64,000 nt of DNA from Halomarinibacterium sp041392125 (lineage in GTDB: Bacteria; Bacteroidota; Bacteroidia; Flavobacteriales; Flavobacteriaceae): contig JAWKMR010000003.1 in the NCBI GenBank assembly GCA_041392125.1, forward strand, positions 1 through 64,000. The letters are read 5' to 3'. The translations under genes were made by a program, and so were the position numbers. Below are positions 16,521 through 25,697 of this stretch, in pieces (position 1 is the stretch's first letter; each line of letters begins with the position of its first letter). A model generated the notes under the pieces. It was given only the letters and a program-made list of their open reading frames with translations. It was not told the DNA's origin and did not search any database.

Positions 16521-19500
16521 ATGAAGAATTTTTTGCTTCTTTTTTTCAGTTTTTCACTATTACTTTCCTGTAAAAAATCGGATACCGAAAACACTTCAAT
16601 AAATTCACAGGATTTGGTATTATTTAATAAAATTGAATCTTCCCAATCGGGTGTTACCTTTAATAATACACTTACTCAAACTGCACAGTTCAACTTTATG
16701 AACTATATGTATATCTACACCGGTGCAGGTGTAGCCAGTGGGGATATTGATAATGATGGCTTGCCCGATATTTATTTTGTTTCCAATATGGGCCCCAACA
16801 AACTTTATAAAAATAAGGGAAACCTAAAATTTGAGGATATTACTACTTCTTCAAAAACGGAAGATTACTCCGGATTTTCAACCGGAGTAAGTATGTGGGA
16901 TGTGAATAACGATGGCTGGCTGGACATTTATGTTTGTAAAGCCGGTTCATTAGGTAATGATGAAGGCAGAAGAAACCTTCTGTTTATTAATAATAAAAAT
17001 GGAACATTTACGGAATCTGCAAAAGCTTATGGTTTGGATCATGCGGGCTTTTCAACACAGGCATACCCTATAGATTTTGACAAAGACGGAGATTTGGATT
17101 TGTATCTGGTAAATCATAGATATGACTTTAAGAATAACGGAAAAATTAGTGGGGAAATTCAATCTCAAATAGAAGAATTCACCAGTGATCAACTATTTAG
17201 AAACGATGGTAATTCCTTTACTAAAATTACGCAGGAAGCAGGTTTACTTAATAAAGCTTGGGGACTAAGTGCTGTCGTTTCAGATTTTAACAACGATGGT
17301 TGGGACGACATTTATGTAGCCAACGATTTTATGGAGCCCGATTTCCTGTATATCAATCAACACAACGGCACTTTCAAAAACGAGATTAATTCGCGCATGA
17401 AGCATATCTCAAATTTCTCCATGGGGTCCGATTTTGCAGACCTAAACAACGATCTTCATAATGATTTGGTGACCCTAGATATGGTTTCTGAAAGTCACAA
17501 GAGAAGCAAAGAAAATATGGCCTCTATGAGTACGCCTAACTTTTTGAATATGGTGAAAATTGGGTATCATCATCAATATATGACCAATACGTTACAATGG
17601 GGAGATTCTGAAGGAAATTTTAGAGAATCGGCCCAATTAAGTGGTATTTCAAAAACCGACTGGAGTTGGGCACCTCTCTTAGCAGATTTTGATAATGACG
17701 GCAACAAAGATATTTTTATTTCTAATGGAATTGATCGAGATTACACCAACCAAGATGCCAGAACAAAGTTAAAGGGTGTTATGGAGCGAGGTGAATCTAT
17801 GACTTTGGAAACTTTACTAAACACCTTCCCTTCTGAACCTATTGAAAACTATATCTTTAAAAATAATGGTGATCTTACCTTTACCAAAATGTCTGATGAA
17901 TGGGGACTGAAAGAACCCACGTATTCCTATGGTGCTACCTATGCAGATTTGGACAACGATGGCGATTTGGATTTAATTGTGAACAACTTAAACTCTGAGA
18001 GTTCCATTTTTGAAAACCAAAGCACGAACAACTATGTAAAGCTGCATTTAAAAGGTCCCGAAAAAAACACTCTTGCCATAGGAAGTAAAGTTTATATTGA
18101 AACTGACAACGGGTTTCAAATGCAGCAGCTATATCTTAATAGAGGGTACGAGTCTTCGGTAGCCAACGAACTTAGTTTTGGACTTGGAAATGCCAGAGAG
18201 GTAAAACGGATTTCGGTAGTTTGGCCCGATGGAAAAATCTCTGAAATAGGAGTTACAAAAGCTAACCAAAAACTGAACATAGACTATTCCGGCAGTAAAA
18301 CAGGAGCCTTAAGTATTGCTCCGTTACAGTTTAAAAAGAGACTTATTAATGCCTCAGACTTAGGAATTAATTACCGCCACGTTGAAAATGACTTTGACGA
18401 TTTTGCACTTCAACTGCTAATCCCACAAAAGCAATCTTCTAAAGGAACTAAGGTCACTGTAGGTGATGTGAATGGAGATGGACTGGACGATTTTTTCGTT
18501 GGAAATGCTTCCGGAAGTGCTGCCGAGTTATACATTCAACAAACCGAAGGTACTTTTTTAGCAACGAATACCTCGCTCTGGGAAGCTGAAAAAAATTACG
18601 AAGATGCCAATGCTCTCTTTTTTGATGCCGATGGTGATAATGATTTGGATTTGTATGTGGTAAGTGCAGGTTACGAATTAAAAAGCGACAGCCCCCTGCT
18701 TCAGGATAGACTATACAAAAATGATGGAAAAGGGAATTTCAAGAAAGATGCAGCCGCACTCCCAAAAATGTTAGTTTCTGGCAAAGCCATCGCTGCTTCA
18801 GACATTGATGCCGATGGTGATTTAGACCTCTTTGTAGGAGGGAACGTAGTTCCCGGTAAATACCCATTAGCACCTCAGTCCTTTTTATTGAAAAATGAAG
18901 GAGGAAAATTTGTAGATAGTACTTCAGAAAATACAGATCTAAGTGCACCCGGAATGATTTCAGAAGCCCTTTTTACTGATTACGACGGAGATAATGACCA
19001 AGATTTATTATTGGTGGGAGAATGGATGACGCCTACACTGTTCCAAAATAATCAAGGAACATTTTCAAAAGATACTACCACAAAAGGCCTTGAAAATTTG
19101 GAAGGCTGGTGGTTTAGTGCTTCGCAAGCAGACATAGATGGAGATGGTGATGTAGATTATATTTTAGGAAATTTAGGAGGGAATAATAAATTCCATCCTT
19201 CCATAGAGAAACCCCTTTATATCGCTGCAAAAGATTTTGATAACAATGGTACTTTTGATGTAGCCTTGAGTAAAATAAGCAACGGAAAAGTAGTCCCTGT
19301 TCGTGGAAAAGAATGTAGTTCACAACAAAACCCATTTTTACTCGACAAGATTAAAACGTATAAAGAGTTTGCTAGTTTAGAGTTTAAAGATATTTACGGC
19401 GAAGACGAACTGAAAGACGCCTTTAAACTACAAGCACACGAGTTTGAAAGTGTCTTACTCCTCAACGAAGGAAATGGAAATTTTAAAGTAGTGCATCTAC

Positions 19501-19802
19501 CCAATGAAGCCCAATTAGGCCCTACTATGGCAACTATTGTTAAAGATGTTAATGGCGACGGAAACAAAGATATTTTGGGTGTTGGTGGTTTATATGATGC
19601 AGAGGTTGAAACGGTACGTTACGATGGCAATTTTGGCTACGTATTATTGGGTGACGGAAAGGGAAGTTTTGCTTATGAAAAATCTTTCGAGCCCTATATT
19701 CCAACCGATGCAAAAGATATAAAACCCTTAGCCATAGCCAACAACTCATGCTATGTTGTGGTAAGCAATAATACTCCTTTAGAATTATTTAAATACCAAT
19801 AG
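16521..19802 (+). CDS. VCBS/FG-GAP repeat lipoprotein with ASPIC/UnbV domain (second paralogue)
   Basis: This 1093-residue protein is a full-length paralogue of the gene before it. It has a lipobox LLLSC at residues 13-17, the same N-terminal and C-terminal VCBS propellers, and an ASPIC/UnbV segment (VVWPDGKIS) near residues 505-590. Long blocks are shared, for example GRNLL-type turns, SMSTPNFLNMVKIGYHHQY and VRGKECSSQQNPFLLDKIK. Ca-binding DxDxDG loops are abundant. It would be a surface-exposed or periplasm-facing lipoprotein. The two copies differ throughout, so the duplication is not recent. Function unknown. Confidence 0.85.
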   Translation: MKNFLLLFFSFSLLLSCKKSDTENTSINSQDLVLFNKIESSQSGVTFNNTLTQTAQFNFMNYMYIYTGAGVASGDIDNDGLPDIYFVSNMGPNKLYKNKGNLKFEDITTSSKTEDYSGFSTGVSMWDVNNDGWLDIYVCKAGSLGNDEGRRNLLFINNKNGTFTESAKAYGLDHAGFSTQAYPIDFDKDGDLDLYLVNHRYDFKNNGKISGEIQSQIEEFTSDQLFRNDGNSFTKITQEAGLLNKAWGLSAVVSDFNNDGWDDIYVANDFMEPDFLYINQHNGTFKNEINSRMKHISNFSMGSDFADLNNDLHNDLVTLDMVSESHKRSKENMASMSTPNFLNMVKIGYHHQYMTNTLQWGDSEGNFRESAQLSGISKTDWSWAPLLADFDNDGNKDIFISNGIDRDYTNQDARTKLKGVMERGESMTLETLLNTFPSEPIENYIFKNNGDLTFTKMSDEWGLKEPTYSYGATYADLDNDGDLDLIVNNLNSESSIFENQSTNNYVKLHLKGPEKNTLAIGSKVYIETDNGFQMQQLYLNRGYESSVANELSFGLGNAREVKRISVVWPDGKISEIGVTKANQKLNIDYSGSKTGALSIAPLQFKKRLINASDLGINYRHVENDFDDFALQLLIPQKQSSKGTKVTVGDVNGDGLDDFFVGNASGSAAELYIQQTEGTFLATNTSLWEAEKNYEDANALFFDADGDNDLDLYVVSAGYELKSDSPLLQDRLYKNDGKGNFKKDAAALPKMLVSGKAIAASDIDADGDLDLFVGGNVVPGKYPLAPQSFLLKNEGGKFVDSTSENTDLSAPGMISEALFTDYDGDNDQDLLLVGEWMTPTLFQNNQGTFSKDTTTKGLENLEGWWFSASQADIDGDGDVDYILGNLGGNNKFHPSIEKPLYIAAKDFDNNGTFDVALSKISNGKVVPVRGKECSSQQNPFLLDKIKTYKEFASLEFKDIYGEDELKDAFKLQAHEFESVLLLNEGNGNFKVVHLPNEAQLGPTMATIVKDVNGDGNKDILGVGGLYDAEVETVRYDGNFGYVLLGDGKGSFAYEKSFEPYIPTDAKDIKPLAIANNSCYVVVSNNTPLELFKYQ

Positions 19803-19804
19803 TT

Positions 19805-20464
19805 TTAAAAGAATTTTTGATATTGAAGCACCCTGAAATCGACGGTAGTCATTTCGGGGTTTTTCAGTTTTAAATCTTTGTATTCTTGTAAGCTACCCAC
19901 TGCCCTATTCGCGGCACCCGAAGGTGCAATAAGTGAAACGGTTTCAATAAGTTTTTGAGTTGTTGGGTGAATAAACTGATGGATTCTAGGCACCATATTT
20001 GAAACAGCTTTATATTGAATTGAGTACGCTTTTATCAATCTTCTGAAAAAATACTCAGGACCATTCTTACTATTTCCTCCTGTAAAAAGCAAGGTGTCTA
20101 TTTTCGGGAAATCTTTCAAAATTTGAATCAAATCCCGAAGTTCAATGTCTTGCATTCCTAAGTCACTGGCATCTATTTTTTCACGTCTTGCAGATTGTAC
20201 AATATCACAAATACCAATGCCTCTGGCGGTTAAAAATGCTTTCCGTTGAAGAATCGCTTCCTCGGTAGTTTCAAAGGTAAGATCTAACTGAAAAATTTCA
20301 TTTAATATAGGCCACAGTTGCCCATCTCTACTTCCATAGCAAAAATTGACATCGCCTTCTTTTAAATCGCCAGTTGTAAAACGCGGGGGTGGTAATGTTC
20401 CTACAATAATTTTGGTGGCATTTTTTGGAATAAACGGCGGATATGGATGGATGTGGTGGAACAA
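19805..20464 (-). CDS. Uracil-DNA glycosylase-superfamily protein
   Basis: The 219-residue protein has a UDG-superfamily layout: an N-terminal IIVGTLPPPR motif (like the active-site GTxPP loop), a central GICDIVQSARREKIDASDLG segment, LLFTGGNSKNG, and a C-terminal IAPSGAANRAV motif matching the DNA-intercalating loop (PSxAN). Superfamily members excise uracil or other damaged bases. It is not the classical Ung type and substrate range is not predictable. It starts one base after the stop of yaaA, so the two form a small operon that may handle oxidative DNA damage. Confidence 0.75.
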   Translation of the reverse strand: MFHHIHPYPPFIPKNATKIIVGTLPPPRFTTGDLKEGDVNFCYGSRDGQLWPILNEIFQLDLTFETTEEAILQRKAFLTARGIGICDIVQSARREKIDASDLGMQDIELRDLIQILKDFPKIDTLLFTGGNSKNGPEYFFRRLIKAYSIQYKAVSNMVPRIHQFIHPTTQKLIETVSLIAPSGAANRAVGSLQEYKDLKLKNPEMTTVDFRVLQYQKFF

Positions 20465-20465
20465 A

Positions 20466-21224
20466 CTACCTAATAAAAACCAACTCCCCTTCAGTACTCA
20501 TGGGCTCGCTATAATGATAGCCTTCGTAATCAAAACCTTTTAAATCGTCTATGGTTTTTGCTTTCGTGTCTAAAATATAGCGTGTCATATACCCTCGTGC
20601 GAGTTTGGCAAAGGTCATAATGGTTTTGTATTCGCCATTTTTAAAATCTTTAAAAACAGGTGTTATAATAGGAACATTTAATTTTTTCGTGTCAATCGCT
20701 TTAAAATATTCATTACTCGCAAGATTTACAAAAAGCTCATTATTTTGTAATTCTTCATTCAATTTTTGGGTGATTTTCTTTTTCCAGAAATCATACAGAT
20801 TTTTACTCTTACCAATAGAAATTCGAGTTCCCATTTCCAATCGGTAGGGCTGTATTAAATCCAATGGTTTTAAAACCCCATATAATCCTGATAGAATCCG
20901 CACCGAATCTTGTAAAAAATCAATCTTATCCTTGGGAAGCGAATACACATCCAATCCTCGATACACATCACCGCTAAAAGCATACACTGCAGGTCTTGCA
21001 TTGGCTGCAGTAAAAGGCAAACTCCAATCCTGATTGCGCTCGTAATTTAACTGACCTAAGGCATCAGAAATACTCATGAGTTTCGACAAACTTTTTGCCG
21101 ACTTCTTTTTAAGTATTGTGTTTAATTTTTGAGAGTCTTCAAGGAAAGAAGCTTCGCTATGTTTTGAAGTAGGTAGTTTAGATTCAAAATCGAGTGATTT
21201 TGCCGGAGAAAGTACAATTTTCAT
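20466..21224 (-). CDS. yaaA: Peroxide stress protein YaaA (DUF328)
   Basis: The 252-residue sequence opens with MKIVLSPAKSLDFES, the family signature, and continues with FTAANARPAVYAFSGDVYRGLD, split here as residues about 72-93, ILSGLYGVLKPLDLIQPYRLEMG, NLASNEYFKAI and FAKLARGYMTRYI. YaaA proteins lower intracellular iron and protect DNA from peroxide in E. coli. The length agrees with the family. It is immediately upstream of the UDG-like gene. Confidence 0.93.
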   Translation of the reverse strand: MKIVLSPAKSLDFESKLPTSKHSEASFLEDSQKLNTILKKKSAKSLSKLMSISDALGQLNYERNQDWSLPFTAANARPAVYAFSGDVYRGLDVYSLPKDKIDFLQDSVRILSGLYGVLKPLDLIQPYRLEMGTRISIGKSKNLYDFWKKKITQKLNEELQNNELFVNLASNEYFKAIDTKKLNVPIITPVFKDFKNGEYKTIMTFAKLARGYMTRYILDTKAKTIDDLKGFDYEGYHYSEPMSTEGELVFIR

Positions 21225-21307
21225 TTTTCAATCTTTTCCGTAAAAATAATAAAATTCCCACTTCGAATGGAAATATGGGGATGCTTAGAAATGATATTGT
21301 ACTATAA

Positions 21308-21340
21308 CCACCCCTTACTCCCCTCCTAAATTAGGTGGGA
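21308..21340 (-). repeat. Intergenic G-rich repeat family, copy C (inverted)
   Basis: Read on the minus strand this is TCCCACCTAATTTAGGAGG followed by a G-rich tail GGAGTAAGGGGTGG. It resembles the segments at 4076-4117 and 5221-5253 in having a pyrimidine/purine inverted part followed by a G-rich tail ending GGGGTGG. It lies in the 121-bp gap between yaaA and the rluD-like gene. No other feature was seen in that gap. Confidence 0.4.
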
Positions 21341-21345
21341 AAAAA

Positions 21346-22392
21346 TTATTCTATAACGTGCTGTGAATAATTTCGCCATTTTTCTAAGCAAGCCAGCATA
21401 TCCTCCGGGATAGGAACTTCAAACCGAAGGATTTTTCCTGTGGTGGGATGCTCAAAACCTAAAGTACGGGCATGCAGTGCCTGACGCGGAAGTATCTTAA
21501 AACAATTCTCTACAAATTGTTTATATTTAGTGAAATGGGTTCCTTTTAAAATCTCATGGCCGCCATAACGCTCATCGTTAAAAAGGGTGTGCCCAATGTA
21601 CTTTAAATGCACCCGAATTTGGTGTGTACGACCCGTTTCCAGTTTGCAAGAAACTAGTGTTACATAGCCCAAGCGTTCCAAAACTTTGTAATGCGTTACC
21701 GCCGGTTTTCCTTTTTCGTCGGCATCATCTCCTTCAAAAACGGTGTTTTGTAATCTGTTTTTAGGGTGGCGACCTATATGGCCTTCAATAGTACCCTCGT
21801 CTCCTTCCACATTTCCCCAAACAAGAGCCACATATTCTCTTTCGGTAGTTTTATTGAAAAACTGTTTCGCTAAATGTGTCATGGCTTCTTCGGTTTTCGC
21901 AATCACTAAAAGTCCGCTGGTATCTTTATCGATGCGATGTACCAATCCGGGGCGATTGCTACTGTTGTTGGGTAAATTTTCAAAATGAAAAGTAAGGGCA
22001 TTAATGAGGGTACCACTATAGTTTCCGTGACCGGGATGAACGACCATTCCGGCAGGTTTGTTAACTACAACAACTTGTTCATCTTCATAAACAATATCTA
22101 ATGGAATGTCCTCTGGAGTAAGCAAAAACTCATACGGTGGATGCTCGAACAACACCGTCACCACATCATTTGCTTTTACTTTGTAATTGGATTTTACCGG
22201 ATTATTATTAACATAGATATTTCCGTCGGAAGCCGCCTTTTGAATTTTATTTCGGGTAACGTGCTCAATGCGGTTCATTAAATATTTATCCACTCGAAGG
22301 GGTTGCTGACCCTTATCGGCTACAAATCGAAAATGTTCATAGAGATCATCGTTACCTTCTTCCGGCTCATTAGAATTCATCATCTCCTTCAT
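21346..22392 (-). CDS. rluD: RluA/RluD-family ribosomal pseudouridine synthase
   Basis: The 348-residue protein has an N-terminal S4 RNA-binding domain (LRVDKYLMNRIEHVTRNKIQ, residues about 33-52) and an RluA-type catalytic domain. The catalytic aspartate is in HRIDKDTSGLLV. RTHQIRVHLKYIGHTLFND is the typical second motif. RluD modifies helix 69 of 23S rRNA; other RluA members modify other sites, so the symbol is a family-level call. The start overlaps the end of the PASTA gene by 23 bp; alternative ATGs nine or twelve bases downstream are possible. Confidence 0.88.
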   Translation of the reverse strand: MKEMMNSNEPEEGNDDLYEHFRFVADKGQQPLRVDKYLMNRIEHVTRNKIQKAASDGNIYVNNNPVKSNYKVKANDVVTVLFEHPPYEFLLTPEDIPLDIVYEDEQVVVVNKPAGMVVHPGHGNYSGTLINALTFHFENLPNNSSNRPGLVHRIDKDTSGLLVIAKTEEAMTHLAKQFFNKTTEREYVALVWGNVEGDEGTIEGHIGRHPKNRLQNTVFEGDDADEKGKPAVTHYKVLERLGYVTLVSCKLETGRTHQIRVHLKYIGHTLFNDERYGGHEILKGTHFTKYKQFVENCFKILPRQALHARTLGFEHPTTGKILRFEVPIPEDMLACLEKWRNYSQHVIE

Positions 22393-23002
22393 TTGAATTG
22401 GTATTCACATCTTGGGCTTCTTGGGCTTCTTCTATTTCCTCTCTATTAAGTCCTCCATTACCATCTCCTAAAACCAAATCGATGACCGAAGTTTTGCGTA
22501 ATTTTTCTCCAGGTTCGATCTTTTTCCCTTCAAAGCGCAATTCAAGAACTTCGTCCTTTGCTATGTATTTTCGATAGTTAATTTTTCCTATTTCAAAACC
22601 AACAGCTTTTAGCGTGGGTTCGGCTTGACGCATGGTCTTACCAACCACAGCAGGAATCTCTATCATAGGATATCCGGATCGGTTAATAGACAGATAAATC
22701 TTTCTGTCTTCTTTTACAAATTTACCTGCTTTAGGTATTTGCTCAATCACAGTTTTATAGGGAAAATCGGGATTATAATTGGTGGTATCCATAATCTCGT
22801 AGGTGAGGTCTAAATCGTCCAAAGCCTCTTCGGCTTCTTCCAAAGACATTTTAGCTAAGTTGGGTACTTCAATTTTTTGCCCATGATTGGTACTAAAACG
22901 AAGCCACCACAAAATTAGAAACGACACCCCGAATAGCACCAAAATGGCATATCCTAATTGTTTCAGAAAGGTTTTGGTAAAAAGAAATTTTAAAAAAGAC
23001 AT
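22370..23002 (-). CDS. Membrane-anchored PASTA-domain protein
   Basis: The 210-residue protein has one membrane span at about residues 14-32 (LGYAILVLFGVSFLILWWL) and two PASTA domains, KIEVPNLAKMSLEEAEEALD onward (about 42-110) and MIEIPAVVGKTMRQAEPTLK onward (about 112-182), then an acidic tail. PASTA domains bind peptidoglycan fragments in other bacteria. There is no kinase or transpeptidase domain. Its position before an rluD-like gene and divergent from ddl is common in Bacteroidota, and a cell-wall role is plausible but unproven. Confidence 0.85.
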   Translation of the reverse strand: MSFLKFLFTKTFLKQLGYAILVLFGVSFLILWWLRFSTNHGQKIEVPNLAKMSLEEAEEALDDLDLTYEIMDTTNYNPDFPYKTVIEQIPKAGKFVKEDRKIYLSINRSGYPMIEIPAVVGKTMRQAEPTLKAVGFEIGKINYRKYIAKDEVLELRFEGKKIEPGEKLRKTSVIDLVLGDGNGGLNREEIEEAQEAQDVNTNSNEGDDEF

Positions 23003-23019
23003 ACGTTGTAGTTAGAAAA

Positions 23020-23027
23020 CAAAAATA
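23020..23027 (-). promoter_or_regulatory. -7 box for the PASTA/rluD operon
   Basis: On the minus strand this reads TATTTTTG, an exact TAnnTTTG match 18 bp before the PASTA start codon. It is part of a divergent promoter region shared with ddl. Confidence 0.5.
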
Positions 23028-23064
23028 GTAAATCGAATTTTACTAAGTTTAAGGGTAATAGTGA

Positions 23065-23072
23065 TATTTTTG
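23065..23072 (+). promoter_or_regulatory. -7 box for ddl-coaD
   Basis: TATTTTTG matches TAnnTTTG exactly and lies 25 bp before the ddl start codon. Together with the box at 23020-23027 it makes a compact divergent promoter. Confidence 0.5.
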
Positions 23073-23097
23073 TTAACGAACTTAATCCAATTTTGGT

Positions 23098-24078
23098 ATG
23101 GTAAAAAAACATGTGGCAGTCGCTATGGGAGGATATTCCAGCGAAGTAGGGATATCGCTTCAAAGCGGAAATGTAGTTTGTGAATCTTTAGATGCAGAAA
23201 AGTATCACATTTATCCCATTCATATATTAAAAGAAGGGTGGTTTTACGTGGTTTCAGAAAATGAACGCCACTCTATTAACAAACACGATTTTAGCTTCAG
23301 TAACGGTTCAGAAATCATTCATCCCGATGTGGTATTTAATACCATTCACGGGACTCCTGGCGAAGATGGTTTTTTAGCGGCCTATTGGGAGCTCTTGGGA
23401 ATTCCACAAACCAGTACCGGATTTTATCAGGCGGCTTTAAGTTTTAACAAACGAGACTGTCTTTCGGTGTTAAAAAACTTCGGAATAAAATGTGCCAATT
23501 CCTATTATATTAATAAAGGAGACACTATTGAACTTGAAGAAATTATAAAAATGGTAGGACTCCCCTGTTTTGTAAAACCCAATCGTTCGGGATCCAGCTT
23601 TGGGGTAAGTAAAGTGAGTACTTTTGAAGGAATGACCCCTGCGATTGAAAAGGCATTTACCGAAGATTCTGAAATTATTATAGAAACGGCATTAATAGGT
23701 ACCGAAGTTTCAGTAGGAGTTTTTAAAAATAAGAACCAATTAATGGCGCTTTCCCCTACCGAAATTGTTTCGGAAAATGAATTTTTTGACTATGAAGCGA
23801 AGTATTTGGGGAAATCTCAAGAAATTACTCCGGCTCGTATTACTGAAAAAGAAACCCTTGCCGTACAAACCGAAGCCAAAAAAATATACCATCTTTTAAA
23901 TATGAAAGGGATTACCCGGACCGATTTTATTATCCAAGATGGAATTCCATATTTTATTGAAACCAATACCACACCGGGGCTCTCCAAAGAAAGTATTGTT
24001 CCCAAGCAAGTGCGCGAAGCAGGAATGACCTTGACCCAGTTTTTTGGGATATTGGTTGAAAATGCATTGCAAAAATAA
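23098..24078 (+). CDS. ddl: D-alanine--D-alanine ligase
   Basis: The 326-residue ATP-grasp enzyme joins two D-alanines for peptidoglycan precursors in the cytoplasm. The N-terminal VAVAMGGYSSEVGISLQSG, FNTIHGTPGEDG, the ATP-grasp segment CFVKPNRSGSSFGVSKV and the metal-binding GITRTDFIIQ and IETNTTPGLSKES segments are present. The Glu of the first motif (SSEVG) and the Asn in ETNTTPG fit the known active site. coaD follows after 15 bp. Confidence 0.96.
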   Translation: MVKKHVAVAMGGYSSEVGISLQSGNVVCESLDAEKYHIYPIHILKEGWFYVVSENERHSINKHDFSFSNGSEIIHPDVVFNTIHGTPGEDGFLAAYWELLGIPQTSTGFYQAALSFNKRDCLSVLKNFGIKCANSYYINKGDTIELEEIIKMVGLPCFVKPNRSGSSFGVSKVSTFEGMTPAIEKAFTEDSEIIIETALIGTEVSVGVFKNKNQLMALSPTEIVSENEFFDYEAKYLGKSQEITPARITEKETLAVQTEAKKIYHLLNMKGITRTDFIIQDGIPYFIETNTTPGLSKESIVPKQVREAGMTLTQFFGILVENALQK

Positions 24079-24093
24079 TAGTATCTTTAACAG

Positions 24094-24534
24094 ATGAAAC
24101 GCGCTGTTTTTCCAGGATCTTTTGACCCAATTACATTGGGACATGTCGATATTATTAATCGCGGGTTACTTCTTTTTGATGAAATTATCATTGCCATTGG
24201 AGTAAATGCCGAAAAAAAATATATGTGGACTCTGAAGGAAAGACAGTACTTTATAGAAAAATCTTTTGAAGGCAATCCAAAAATTAGAGTTGCTAGCTAC
24301 GATAGTTTAACAGCCGACTTTTGTGTTTCGGTGGGAGCCAAATTTTTACTGCGCGGTTTGCGAAACTCTCTGGATTTTTCGTACGAAAAGTCAATTGCTC
24401 AAAACAATATGAAATTGGCCGGTGTGGAAAGTATATTTTTAGTTTGCTCTCCGGAAGTTTCCCATATATCCTCTACTGTAGTTAGAGATATTGCACGTAA
24501 CCAAGGAAACTATAAAAGCTTAGTTCCCTTTTAA
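24094..24534 (+). CDS. coaD: Pantetheine-phosphate adenylyltransferase
   Basis: The 146-residue nucleotidyltransferase makes dephospho-CoA from 4'-phosphopantetheine and ATP. The PGSFDPITLGHVDII motif with the catalytic His18, the LLRGLRNSLDFSYE segment and the C-terminal ISSTVVRDIARN motif are clear. It is a little shorter at the C-terminus than the E. coli enzyme. It is 15 bp downstream of ddl in the same direction. Confidence 0.95.
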   Translation: MKRAVFPGSFDPITLGHVDIINRGLLLFDEIIIAIGVNAEKKYMWTLKERQYFIEKSFEGNPKIRVASYDSLTADFCVSVGAKFLLRGLRNSLDFSYEKSIAQNNMKLAGVESIFLVCSPEVSHISSTVVRDIARNQGNYKSLVPF

Positions 24535-24545
24535 TTTTTGGATTG

Positions 24546-25277
24546 ATGAATCTAAAAGAATCGTTTCTTGTATTTGCGCTGTTGGCTGAAATTATTGGAA
24601 CGATTGGTGGATTTGGGTCTTCGGTATTTTTTGTCCCCATTGGAAATTTCTATTTCGATTTTTACTCGGTTTTAGGATTAACTGCAGTATTTCATTTATC
24701 CAGCAACCTCAGTAAAATTTTCCTTTTTAAAAAAGGACTCAATAAATTCTTACTACTTTATATTGGAATTCCTTCTGTGATTTTTGTAATACTTGGAGGG
24801 TACCTTTCAAAAATTGTAAAAAGCGATTATCTGGAAGTGGTTTTGGGAATTTTCTTAATTGCACTTGCGTTACTTTTTTTATTGAAGAAGAATCTTGTCA
24901 TTAAAGCTGAAAAAAAGGAATCAATTATTGGCGGGAGTCTTTCAGGCTTAACAGCAGGTTTGTTGGGTACGGGAGGTGCTATTAGAGGACTAACCATGGC
25001 AGCCTTTAATCTCGAAAAAAGTGTTTTTATTGCTACCTCTGCCTTTATTGACCTTATGATTGATGCTTCAAGAACGGTTATTTACTATGAAAATGGATAT
25101 ATCGGGAGCGAGGAATTAAAATACGTTCCTTTTCTGTTTGTGATTGGTCTTGTGGGAACTTTTATTGGAAAAAGGATTCTTAATTACATTCCGCAGAGTA
25201 AGTTTAAAATTATTTCGCTGGTTTTAATTCTTACTATTGGAATTTTTACCCTACTCAATTTTTATCTTCTAAAATAA
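24546..25277 (+). CDS. TauE/SafE (TSUP) family membrane transporter
   Basis: The 243-residue protein is almost wholly hydrophobic with about eight predicted membrane spans and carries the family's GxGGAxxG-like loop in SGLTAGLLGTGGAIRG. Members export sulfite, sulfoacetate or related organic sulfur anions, but the substrate is not predictable. The ATG at 24546 was taken as start; the preceding TTG would add one residue. It starts 11 bp after coaD and is probably the last gene of the ddl-coaD unit. Confidence 0.85.
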   Translation: MNLKESFLVFALLAEIIGTIGGFGSSVFFVPIGNFYFDFYSVLGLTAVFHLSSNLSKIFLFKKGLNKFLLLYIGIPSVIFVILGGYLSKIVKSDYLEVVLGIFLIALALLFLLKKNLVIKAEKKESIIGGSLSGLTAGLLGTGGAIRGLTMAAFNLEKSVFIATSAFIDLMIDASRTVIYYENGYIGSEELKYVPFLFVIGLVGTFIGKRILNYIPQSKFKIISLVLILTIGIFTLLNFYLLK

Positions 25278-25279
25278 AA

Positions 25280-25305
25280 AAAACTCCTTCATTGCTGAAG
25301 GAGTT
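25280..25305 (-). terminator. Intrinsic terminator of the tRNA-Glu/rpsT unit
   Basis: AACTCCTTCA (25282-25291), loop TTGC and TGAAGGAGTT (25296-25305) form a perfect 10-bp stem. Read on the minus strand it is followed by a long T run, so it terminates rpsT. On the plus strand there is no T run, although it could still slow transcription from the TauE gene. Confidence 0.88.
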
Positions 25306-25331
25306 CCAAATTTAATAAGTAACCAAATATT

Positions 25332-25583
25332 CTAGATAGCTGCAATGTGCTTCGCTAAACTTGACTTTAAATTCGCTGCTTTATTAGCATGAATAATATT
25401 TTTCTTTGCTAGTCTATCTAACATCGAAACCACTTCAGGAAACAATTTTTCTGCTTCTTTCTTATCAGTCATTTCTCTAAGCTTTTTCATAGCATTACGA
25501 GCAGTTTTATGCTGATAACGGTTAACGATACGCTTAGCCTCGTTTCTTCTGATTCTCTTTAAAGCCGATTTGTGATTAGCCAT
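25332..25583 (-). CDS. rpsT: 30S ribosomal protein S20
   Basis: The 83-residue basic helical protein opens MANHKSALKRIRRNEAKRI, the standard S20 beginning, and ends in the usual alanine- and lysine-rich helix (HANKAANLKSSLAKHIAAI). It binds 16S rRNA early in 30S assembly. It lies 22 bp after the tRNA-Glu gene on the same strand and before a strong terminator. Confidence 0.97.
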   Translation of the reverse strand: MANHKSALKRIRRNEAKRIVNRYQHKTARNAMKKLREMTDKKEAEKLFPEVVSMLDRLAKKNIIHANKAANLKSSLAKHIAAI

Positions 25584-25605
25584 ACTATCTCTTCTTAATT
25601 ATTTG

Positions 25606-25677
25606 TAGTCCGTAGGGGAATCGAACCCCTGTTACCAGGATGAAAACCTGGCGTCCTAACCCCTAGACGAACGGACC
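25606..25677 (-). tRNA. tRNA-Glu (TTC anticodon)
   Basis: The 72-nt minus-strand sequence folds into a cloverleaf: acceptor arm GGTCCGT with ACGGACT and discriminator A, D arm with GTCTAGGGGTTAGGAC, anticodon stem CCAGG/CCTGG around TTTTCAT giving anticodon TTC, and T arm CAGGGGTTCGATTCCCCT. No CCA is encoded. A promoter lies just upstream and rpsT directly downstream. Confidence 0.96.
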
Positions 25678-25697
25678 ATTGTTTTTATTTGCGGATG

